In this document: piece after piece, positions 1 to 5,749 of the stretch
Layout: the number at the start of each line of letters is the position of its first letter
How positions within the stretch are numbered: the stretch's first letter is position 1
Source: an uncultured Campylobacter sp.
GTDB lineage: Bacteria > Campylobacterota > Campylobacteria > Campylobacterales > Campylobacteraceae
Assembly: GCA_905373295.1 (NCBI GenBank)
Contig: CAJPSJ010000101.1
Location: forward strand, 1-7,108
Reading direction: 5' to 3'
DNA length: 7,108 bases
Translations under genes and position numbers: made by a program
The notes under the pieces: generated by a model
Seen by the model: only the letters and a program-made list of their open reading frames with translations
Told to the model about the DNA's origin: nothing
Database searches by the model: none

Positions 1-371
1 GCAAGCGCGATAAGATGAGCATTTTTGGCGATGATTACGATACCAAAGACGGCACCTGCATACGCGACTACATCCACGTAGAGGATCTCGCAAGCGCGCA
101 TCTGGCGGTACTTGATTATCTGCAAAGTAATGACAGCGCGGTTTTTAACGTAGGATATGGCACGGGCTTTAGCGTAAAAGAGGTCGTCAATGAAGCTAAA
201 AAAGTAAGCGGCGTGGATTTTAAAGTGCAGATCGCTCCGCGCAGAGCGGGGGATCCTGCCTGCCTCATCTCAAACGCCGATAAAATTCGCACTAAAACCT
301 CTTGGCATCCCGAGCACGAGAGCTTGGATGAGATCATCCTAAGCGCGCTTAATTGGGAAAAGAAGCTCTAG
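1..371 (+). CDS. galE: UDP-glucose / UDP-GlcNAc 4-epimerase (GalE/Gne), C-terminal part, 5' end outside window
   Basis: This NAD-dependent, cytoplasmic short-chain dehydrogenase-type enzyme interconverts UDP-Glc/UDP-Gal and, in the Campylobacter Gne form, UDP-GlcNAc/UDP-GalNAc. The reading frame is open from the left edge (codons from base 3) to the TAG at 369-371, giving 122 residues of a protein usually about 330 long. The apparent ATG at base 15 is therefore an internal Met and not the start. Family landmarks are FGDDYDTKDGTCIRDYIHV followed by EDLASAH, then NVGYGTGFSVKEVV, and RRAGDPA, the late Arg-containing segment that contacts the nucleotide. The C-terminus (SWHPEHESLDEIILSALNW) is typical. 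It precedes a flippase and glycosyltransferases, which fits supply of UDP-GalNAc or UDP-Gal. Substrate choice between Glc and GlcNAc forms cannot be read from this fragment. Confidence 0.93.
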   Translation, partial: KRDKMSIFGDDYDTKDGTCIRDYIHVEDLASAHLAVLDYLQSNDSAVFNVGYGTGFSVKEVVNEAKKVSGVDFKVQIAPRRAGDPACLISNADKIRTKTSWHPEHESLDEIILSALNWEKKL

Positions 372-452
372 GTTCTAGCGTGAAAGTCCGATTTAAAATT
401 TTAAAATTTTACTCTGCCGTGTTTAATAGCGGCGAGCAAAAGGAAGCCTTGT
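372..452 (+). promoter_or_regulatory. AT-rich intergenic spacer with perfect A4T4 palindrome; possible promoter
   Basis: This is the only non-coding stretch in the window. Bases 394-411 form a perfect 18-bp palindrome, T(AAAATTTT)(AAAATTTT)A, inside a longer A/T run (391-411). It has no GC stem, so it is not a classic intrinsic terminator. A GTTTAAT sequence at 421-427 could act as a weak -10 element, with the A/T run just upstream in the place of the periodic T-rich element described for Campylobacter promoters. That reading is inference. The spacer may equally be a simple intra-operon gap between galE and the flippase. Confidence 0.3.
440..446 (+). promoter_or_regulatory. Ribosome binding site for the flippase TTG start
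   Basis: AAGGAAG lies 6 nt upstream of the TTG at 453. It supports this non-ATG start: the frame is open upstream only back to the TAA at 402-404, has no ATG there, and the next in-frame Met is at residue 87, which would remove the first two membrane segments. Confidence 0.7.
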
Positions 453-1991
453 TTGCTTAAAATTCTAAACGCCCCCGAAGCCGCGCAGCGTAAGCTCGGC
501 GTCGTGCTATCGTATGTGAATATCTTTGTTTCTACGATACTTACTTTGGTTTATACGCCGTTTTTCCTGCGGGCGCTGGGGCAGAGCGAGTTTGGGCTAT
601 ATTCTTTAGCGAGCAGCGTTATCAGCTATTTGGCGATTTTGGATTTAGGCTTTGGTAACGCCGTGACGGTCTATACCGCCAAATACGTCTCAAGCGGCGA
701 AGTGGAGCGCATGCATAAGCTGCACGGCACGATTTTTAGCGTGTATTTGGTGATGAGCGCGGTGATCGTTCTTGCAGGAGCTGCGCTGCTAGCCAATCTG
801 CACGCGATTTTTGGCGCTAAGCTAAGCGCTAGTGAGATGGGCGAAATTCGCATTATGCTAATGCTACTAACTGCGAATTTAGCGATTAGCTTTCCTTTTA
901 GCATCTATTCGTCGATCCTTACGGCGCATGAGAATTTCGTATTTATCAAGCTAATTGGGATCTTTCGCACGATCGCTCTGCCGCTAGCTGCGGTGCCTTC
1001 GCTACTTTTGGGATATAAGGCTATCGCGATCGTAATCATCGCTACGGCAGTAAATTTAATCTGCGTCGCGGCGGATTTCATCTATTGCAAAAGCAAAGTC
1101 TCGCCCGTGATAAGCGTACGAAATTTCGATGCCTCCACGCTTAAGCAAATTTTTGGCTACTCGTTTTTTATATTTTTAGGCATCGTAGTCGATCAGGTAA
1201 ACTGGAATGTCGATAATTTTATCTTAGGTGCTGTAGCAGGCGCTACGGCGGTTTCCACGTATGCCGTAGCAAGCACGATAAATGCCACTTTCGTCACGCT
1301 TTCGCTCACCATTAGCGGCGTGATGCTTCCTAAAATCGCCAAAATGGTCTCTGCAAACTCCACCGATTCCGAGCTTAGCGCAGAATTTATCAAAATAGGC
1401 AGGCTGCAATTTTACGTGATATTTTTTATCGCGTCGCTTTTGGTGATTTTTGGGCGTGAGTTTATTGTGCTCTGGGCTGGCGCAAATTATGAAATTTCAT
1501 ATGCAATCGCGCTTATTTTGGTGCTTCCAGTAAGCGTGCCGTTGATTCAAAATTTAGGCTTAGCCGTGCTTCAGGCAAAAAACAAAGTCAAATTTCGCTC
1601 AATCGCCGCGTTTTGCGTCACGCTCGTAAACATCGCTATTTCTATCCCGCTAGCTAAGGCTTACGGAGGCGTGGGCGCTGCGTGCGGCACGGCTTTTGCG
1701 ATCACCTTGCTAAATATCTGCGTGATGAATATCTACTATGCTCGTGTAATCGGACTTGACATCGCTAAATTTTGGCGAAATATCGGCGCGATGGTAGTAA
1801 AATTTGCTCCCGCAATCGCAGCAAGCCTAGTGATAAATTATGCACTAGGCTTGCATGGAGTGAGCTTTTTGCTAATTTGCGGCGGGCTTTATTCGGCTAT
1901 GTTTGTGCTAAGCGCATATTTTTGGGCGATGAATGACTACGAACGCGCGATTTTTGGCGGCATTGCAGCTAAGATAAGGAGGCGGGCTTGA
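453..1991 (+). CDS. Wzx-type oligosaccharide flippase (MOP superfamily)
   Basis: This is an inner-membrane protein expected to move an undecaprenyl-linked oligosaccharide from the cytoplasmic to the periplasmic face. The 512 residues hold about 14 hydrophobic segments, roughly at 16-38, 45-66, 92-116, 131-156, 164-186, 188-212, 230-248, 260-290, 318-334, 346-368, 380-400, 405-428, 444-464 and 468-490, the usual pattern for the PF01943/PF13440 polysaccharide-synthesis family. The N-terminal signature (TPFFLRALGQSEFGLYSLA, then DLGFGNAVTVYTAKY) is typical of these flippases. The length is normal and there is no Asn-rich insertion. The start is TTG with a good ribosome binding site. Its TGA overlaps the next gene's TTG by 4 nt. 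There are no Walker motifs, so it is not the ABC flippase PglK, although it occupies the position pglK has in the C. jejuni locus. The exact glycan transported cannot be read from sequence. Confidence 0.9.
   Translation: MLKILNAPEAAQRKLGVVLSYVNIFVSTILTLVYTPFFLRALGQSEFGLYSLASSVISYLAILDLGFGNAVTVYTAKYVSSGEVERMHKLHGTIFSVYLVMSAVIVLAGAALLANLHAIFGAKLSASEMGEIRIMLMLLTANLAISFPFSIYSSILTAHENFVFIKLIGIFRTIALPLAAVPSLLLGYKAIAIVIIATAVNLICVAADFIYCKSKVSPVISVRNFDASTLKQIFGYSFFIFLGIVVDQVNWNVDNFILGAVAGATAVSTYAVASTINATFVTLSLTISGVMLPKIAKMVSANSTDSELSAEFIKIGRLQFYVIFFIASLLVIFGREFIVLWAGANYEISYAIALILVLPVSVPLIQNLGLAVLQAKNKVKFRSIAAFCVTLVNIAISIPLAKAYGGVGAACGTAFAITLLNICVMNIYYARVIGLDIAKFWRNIGAMVVKFAPAIAASLVINYALGLHGVSFLLICGGLYSAMFVLSAYFWAMNDYERAIFGGIAAKIRRRA
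1976..1982 (+). promoter_or_regulatory. Strong ribosome binding site for the F420-beta-like gene TTG start
   Basis: AAGGAGG, a near-perfect anti-16S match, ends 5 nt before the TTG at 1988. It lies inside the last codons of the flippase gene. It fixes the TTG as the start and places the first iron-sulfur motif at residues 15-25. Confidence 0.8.
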
Positions 1992-3610
1992 ACTTCAATG
2001 TAATTAGCGAAGTGGTTACTAAAGACCGCTGTATCGGCTGCGGCGTCTGCGCGAGCAGCTGCCCTTTTAGCGTGCTAAAAATGCGGCTTGAAGGCAATGG
2101 ATTTTACGCGCCCGAGGAGGGCGAAGGGTGTCGCGATAAATGCGATATCTGCCTAAAAGTCTGCCCGTTTTACGAAAAAGATACGCTTGAAAATGAGCTA
2201 AATTCTAAATCATACGCAGAGTTGGAAAGCTTTAGCCCAGATTTTGGCAGGTTTTTAGCTACTTACAAATTCTACAAAAAAGATGAAGCGCAGCGCCTAA
2301 GCAGTGCAAGTGGCGGCGCGGGAGATTATATTTTTCGCGAGCTTTTTGCGCGCGGGCTCATTGATTACGCGATTTGTGCCGTGCCCGCGGACGAAGGGGA
2401 TTTTATAGCCCAAAATCCCAAGCGGGATTTTTCCACCTGCGAAAATTTAGCGCAGCCGCAGAATTTGCAAAATTCCGCAACCAAAAATTCCGAGCAGAAT
2501 TCCGCAATTCCGAATTTAACGCAGAATTTGGCGGACGATGATTCTATAAATTTTACGAGTGCGCGAAATTCATTTTGCGAAAATTTTACGCAGAATTCCA
2601 CGCAGAATTTTACAAATGAAAATTTCGCACAGAATTCTAAAGCTTCTTGTGAAAATTCCATATCAACGCAGAATTTTGCTTGCGAGAATTCCAAAAATGC
2701 GCGAAATTATGCGGGCGAAAATTCCGTACCGCTATTTAAATTTAGCGTGATAAAAAATGCTGGTGAGCTTACTCGTGCGCGCTCGTCTGCTTACTATCCG
2801 CTCACGCTTGAAGTAGTGCTAAAAGAGATGTCGCGCCGCGAGGGTAGATACGCGATTAGCGCGCTGCCGTGCTTTGCTAAGGCCTTAAGGCTTGCTGCGA
2901 ACAAAAATCCGCGCCTCAAATCCCGCATAAGCTTTATTATCGGGCTGGTTTGCGGACAGGGCAAGGGTGCTGGTTTTACGCATAAGCTGGCAGATCTTGC
3001 GTTTAAAGAGCGTAAGCAGCTCGCAGCGGTTAATTACAGATATAAAATCGCGGGCAAAAGCGCGATGAGCTTTGGTTTTAAATTCCGCGCTGCAGACGGC
3101 AGCGAGGCGATAGACGATCGCAGTAGTAGCGCCTTTGCGTACTGGAGTTCGCGCGCTTTTACGCCTCTTGCGTGCAACGCCTGCACCGACGTTTTTGCCA
3201 AATGCGCCGACGTCGTGCTGATGGATGCGTGGCTGCAAAGCGAAATGAGCGAGTGGTGCGGCACATCGCTCGTAATTACGCGCGCAGCTCAGATCGACGC
3301 GCTGTTTTCGCAGCCTACGAAGCAGGCACGCGAGGAGATTTTTTGCGAGCGGATATCCGCAGCAGAGGTGCAGCGCTCGCAGAAAAGCCAAGTGGAGTGT
3401 AAAAACGAAATTTTCTATGGCGCGAAAAATCCGCTTAGGCGCTACATCTTGCGCCAGAAGCTTCAGATCCAGCGATATAGCGCTACGCATTTTGATTGTG
3501 ATGATTTCATCGCTGCTAGGCTTAAAAAAATTGCCGCTGCGAATAAAGTGCTAGCGCTTTTGGCGCTACCAAAGATCGCGGCATATAAAATTTATAGGAA
3601 GTTTGCATGA
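1988..3610 (+). CDS. 4Fe-4S protein of the coenzyme F420 hydrogenase/dehydrogenase beta-subunit family
   Basis: A predicted cytoplasmic iron-sulfur flavoprotein-like oxidoreductase of 540 residues. The N-terminus carries two 4Fe-4S motifs: C15-x2-C18-x2-C21-x3-C25-P and C48-x3-C52-x2-C55-x3-C59-P. The beta-subunit N-terminal domain follows (about 88-138, with RLSSASGGAGDY). The C-terminal domain starts near 250 (LTRARSSAYYPL) and holds LPC295, the GLVC322GQGKG loop, and C396-x2-C399-x6-C406-ADVVLMDAW. Between the domains, residues about 142-249 are an Asn-rich insertion, so the protein is roughly 110 residues longer than a compact member. Campylobacter is not known to make F420, so the name reflects fold only; the real electron carrier and substrate are unknown. 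The gene overlaps both neighbours by 4 nt and is followed by a pyruvyl-transferase family gene, a pairing I know from other bacterial exopolysaccharide clusters. A role in modifying a sugar or its donor is inference. Confidence 0.85.
   Translation: MNFNVISEVVTKDRCIGCGVCASSCPFSVLKMRLEGNGFYAPEEGEGCRDKCDICLKVCPFYEKDTLENELNSKSYAELESFSPDFGRFLATYKFYKKDEAQRLSSASGGAGDYIFRELFARGLIDYAICAVPADEGDFIAQNPKRDFSTCENLAQPQNLQNSATKNSEQNSAIPNLTQNLADDDSINFTSARNSFCENFTQNSTQNFTNENFAQNSKASCENSISTQNFACENSKNARNYAGENSVPLFKFSVIKNAGELTRARSSAYYPLTLEVVLKEMSRREGRYAISALPCFAKALRLAANKNPRLKSRISFIIGLVCGQGKGAGFTHKLADLAFKERKQLAAVNYRYKIAGKSAMSFGFKFRAADGSEAIDDRSSSAFAYWSSRAFTPLACNACTDVFAKCADVVLMDAWLQSEMSEWCGTSLVITRAAQIDALFSQPTKQAREEIFCERISAAEVQRSQKSQVECKNEIFYGAKNPLRRYILRQKLQIQRYSATHFDCDDFIAARLKKIAAANKVLALLALPKIAAYKIYRKFA
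2411..2735 (+). repeat. Degenerate AATT-core tandem repeat encoding an Asn-rich insertion (block 1)
   Basis: Twenty AATT tetramers lie between 2444 and 2723, often in the context GCAGAATTCC or GAAAATTT. Nineteen begin at codon position 1, so each encodes Asn followed by Phe, Ser, Leu or Tyr. Distances between these nineteen are all multiples of 3, mostly 12, 15 or 18 nt (range 9-24). Four are GAATTC sites (2497, 2593, 2632, 2686). The peptide is a low-complexity run of (E/Q)NF and (Q/E)NS units with scattered Cys and Thr. It falls between the N- and C-terminal domains of the F420-beta-like protein. No exact long repeat unit is visible, so the array is old or degenerate. Confidence 0.8.
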
Positions 3611-4668
3611 AGATCGGGATTTTTACCCTGCCGCTAGTAAATAATTACGGCGGAATTTTACAAGCTTACGCGCTAAGCCGCGTGCTAGTGGGGCTAGGGC
3701 ATGAGCCACGTCTCATAAACTTGCGCCTGCAAAGAAGTAAACTATCGATTGCGTATATTAAATTTTTAGTGGTATGCGCGCTTAAAAAGGAGCTTTGCGG
3801 CGCGAAATTTAATCCTTCTTACGAGCGCGATACTAGCGAGTTTGTATCGGAAAATATTCCTTTAACCGCGCCTGTTTGCACGCCTGCGGATTTAAAGGCG
3901 CTGTGCGAGAAAGAGCGCTTTGAAGCGGTGATTTTAGGAAGCGATCAGGTTTTTCGCCCTAGCTATTTTGCGGATTTTGCAGATTGCTTTAGCCTTGGAT
4001 TTTTGCCGCCTAACTGCACGCGGATCGCCTATGCCGCAAGCTTCGGCGGAGATAGGTTCTATGGGTTTAAAAACCCCGCAGATTTAAAAGCTCACGCTGC
4101 AAATTTGGCTAAATTTAAAGCTATTTCTGTGCGCGAGCGCGATGGTGTAAAGCTTGCGCGCGAATGCTTTGGCGTAGATGCGCACTGGGTGCTAGATCCT
4201 ACACTTTTAGCTAACAAAGAGATTTACGATAAATTTTTAAGCCATGCACCGCAGCGCAAGGGCTTTGCCTATATCCTAGATCCATCGCCTCGCTCAGAAG
4301 CGGCGATAGAGCTACTAAAGAAGCAAAGCGGACTAGAGATAGATGAGGTAAATGACCGTGGCAACCGCATCGGCATAAAAGCGTGGCTAAGCGCTATTGC
4401 GGGCGCGGAGTTTGTGCTAACCGACTCATTTCACGGCTGTGTATTTTCCATAATCTTTAATAAGCCGTTTTTTGTGCTCGTTAACGCTAGTCGCGGCGCG
4501 TCGCGCTTTAGCTCGCTTTTGGGCTTATTCGGGCTTGAAGATAGGGCTTTGCAAGATCCAAAAGACGCGCGCTTGGACGCTACTATCGATTGGGATGGCG
4601 TAAATGAGGCGTTGCGCCGTAAAAGAGAGGACTCGATGAAATTTTTAAAAACAAGTTTAGGCTCATAA
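3607..4668 (+). CDS. Polysaccharide pyruvyl transferase family protein
   Basis: A cytoplasmic protein of 353 residues in the PF04230 family (CsaB/WcaK type), whose characterised members transfer pyruvate from phosphoenolpyruvate to a sugar to form a ketal. Landmarks in order are the N-terminal N12-N-Y-G-G-I-L-Q19-A motif, LGSDQVFRP (110-118, with S112 and D113), YAASFG (142-147), SVRERDG (174-180, with R176), VLDPTLL (195-201), and LTDSFHG (271-277, with H276), the C-terminal motif of the family. Length is normal and there is no insertion. The ATG overlaps the preceding TGA (ATGA) and has TAGGAAG 5 nt upstream. Pyruvylation itself is not proven: many PF04230 members linked to an F420-beta-like gene have no known reaction. 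The family call is firm and the reaction is inference. Confidence 0.9.
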   Translation: MKIGIFTLPLVNNYGGILQAYALSRVLVGLGHEPRLINLRLQRSKLSIAYIKFLVVCALKKELCGAKFNPSYERDTSEFVSENIPLTAPVCTPADLKALCEKERFEAVILGSDQVFRPSYFADFADCFSLGFLPPNCTRIAYAASFGGDRFYGFKNPADLKAHAANLAKFKAISVRERDGVKLARECFGVDAHWVLDPTLLANKEIYDKFLSHAPQRKGFAYILDPSPRSEAAIELLKKQSGLEIDEVNDRGNRIGIKAWLSAIAGAEFVLTDSFHGCVFSIIFNKPFFVLVNASRGASRFSSLLGLFGLEDRALQDPKDARLDATIDWDGVNEALRRKREDSMKFLKTSLGS

Positions 4669-4669
4669 A

Positions 4670-5749
4670 ATGAAAATAGCTATGGTGATTTCTGCTTTAG
4701 GCAAGGGCGGTGCCGAGCGCGTGCTAAGCGTGCTGGCAAATTTTTTCTGCCGCGAGAATGAAGTCTGTGTGATAAAATTTGACGCAGATGAGCCGTTTTA
4801 CGCGCTAGATCCTAAGATCGAGCTTATTAGCTTGGATTTAGGAGTAGGCGATTTAGGAATATTTGGCAATATAAAAAAGCGCTACGATAAAATTTTAGCC
4901 TTGCACAGGCTTCTAAAAAGTCGTAAATTTGACGTCGTAATCTCGTTTTTAGATAATACCAATGTCCTTACGCTTATCGCAAATCTTGGAGTTGGGCAGA
5001 AAATCATCGTCTCCGAACACACCAATCATCGTTTTTTAAAAAGTCCGATCTGGCGAGCGCTCAAGCGGATCTTTTATCCGAGGGCTGCAGGTCTTAGCGT
5101 GCTTAGTAAATTCGATCTGGATCATTACACATATGTGCAAAATCGAGTGATTATGCCTAATCCGATGTTTGAGATCAGCCATGCTAAAGACGCCCGCCCG
5201 CCTAAAGAAAATATCGTCCTAGCAGCCGGCCGGCTCAATGTCTATAAGGGCTTTGATGTCCTTCTTAAGGCACTTGCGCTTATAGATTTCAATCTTTTAA
5301 AAGAGTGGAAGGTGGTGATCGCAGGCGACGGAGAGGAGCGAAAGAGCCTTGAAAGCCTAGCTGCGAAGCTGCGCTTAAATGTGCAGTTCATAGGCTTTGT
5401 GCGCGATATCGAAAGCTTATATGAACGCGCTAAAATCGTAGTCGTAACTTCCAAGATGGAGGGCTTTTGCAATATTTTGATGGAGAGTATATTTTTCGGC
5501 ACCGCTAGAATTTCTACAGATTGCATCGCAGGCCCTAGCGAACTTATAAGCGACGGCGTAGATGGGTTTTTGTGTCCGGTGGGCGATAGCGCAAGTATCG
5601 CTAAAAAGCTTGAAATTCTAATGAGCGACGAAAAGCTGCGCGAGCGGCTCGTACAAAATGCCTCCAAGCGCGAGGAGAGCTTTAAAATTGAAACGATCGG
5701 GCAACGCTGGTTGGATTTTATAGCCGCTACGATACACAGGGAGGAATAA
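4670..5749 (+). CDS. pglH: GT4 glycosyltransferase, PglH-like (GalNAc transferase candidate)
   Basis: A retaining GT-B glycosyltransferase of 359 residues, expected at the cytoplasmic face of the inner membrane, using a UDP-sugar donor and a lipid-linked acceptor. Visible GT4 features are the N-terminal ISALGKGGAERVLSVLAN loop (8-24), VSEHTN (114-119), AGRL with R188 and YKGF with K193 (donor-phosphate contacts), AGDGEE, and the E264-x7-E272 motif in MEGFCNILMES. From memory, C. jejuni PglH, which adds the terminal three GalNAc residues of the N-glycan, is the same length and shares GGAER, EVxxIKF, FYxL, ISFLDxTN, ISEH and the C-terminal arrangement, but I could not align them. Only one base separates the preceding TAA from the ATG, and the ribosome binding site is weak (TTAGG), implying translational coupling. 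Its TAA shares a base with the next ATG. Another GT4 acting on a different glycan remains possible. Confidence 0.7.
   Translation: MKIAMVISALGKGGAERVLSVLANFFCRENEVCVIKFDADEPFYALDPKIELISLDLGVGDLGIFGNIKKRYDKILALHRLLKSRKFDVVISFLDNTNVLTLIANLGVGQKIIVSEHTNHRFLKSPIWRALKRIFYPRAAGLSVLSKFDLDHYTYVQNRVIMPNPMFEISHAKDARPPKENIVLAAGRLNVYKGFDVLLKALALIDFNLLKEWKVVIAGDGEERKSLESLAAKLRLNVQFIGFVRDIESLYERAKIVVVTSKMEGFCNILMESIFFGTARISTDCIAGPSELISDGVDGFLCPVGDSASIAKKLEILMSDEKLRERLVQNASKREESFKIETIGQRWLDFIAATIHREE
5738..5745 (+). promoter_or_regulatory. Strong ribosome binding site for the GT2 gene
   Basis: AGGGAGGA, containing a full GGAGG, ends 3 nt before the ATG at 5749. It lies within the final codons of the upstream GT4 gene. 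With the TAATG stop/start overlap it fixes the GT2 start. Confidence 0.7.

Noticed and set aside
15..17. ATG at 15 as the start of a short epimerase gene
   Set aside because: The frame is open to the left edge and the protein begins in the middle of the GalE fold, so this is an internal Met.
366..411. Rho-independent terminator after galE
   Set aside because: The CTAG repeats and the A/T palindrome do not form a GC-rich stem followed by a U-run.
2365..2694. 109-codon antisense open frame with KFC/EFC repeats as a possible small protein
   Set aside because: It is the complement of the AATT repeat block inside a well-supported gene; the repeats explain its openness, and I saw no convincing ribosome binding site or known domain.
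2444..2723. Asn-rich insertion as a cluster of bacterial N-glycosylation sequons, attractive in a pgl-like locus
   Set aside because: Five N-x-T sites occur (NLT, NFT, NFT, NST, NFT) but none has the Asp/Glu at position -2 required by Campylobacter PglB, and the protein has no signal peptide, so it should stay in the cytoplasm.
2411..2735. Repeat block as a CRISPR array or as an origin with iterons
   Set aside because: Units are 9-24 nt, degenerate, without constant-length spacers, and keep the codon phase of a conserved protein; no cas or replication genes are nearby.
2885..3490. 201-codon antisense open frame
   Set aside because: It lies opposite the conserved C-terminal domain of the oxidoreductase, has no recognisable motif, and is explained by the GCG/CGC-rich codon usage of the sense gene.
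3524..3530. A7 run in the oxidoreductase gene as a phase-variation tract
   Set aside because: Seven A residues are common in AT-rich coding sequence; Campylobacter contingency loci usually use G/C tracts of about 8 or more, and none was seen in the window.
5242..5667. 141-codon antisense open frame
   Set aside because: It is opposite the conserved donor-binding domain of the GT4 gene and shows no family signature; a shadow frame.
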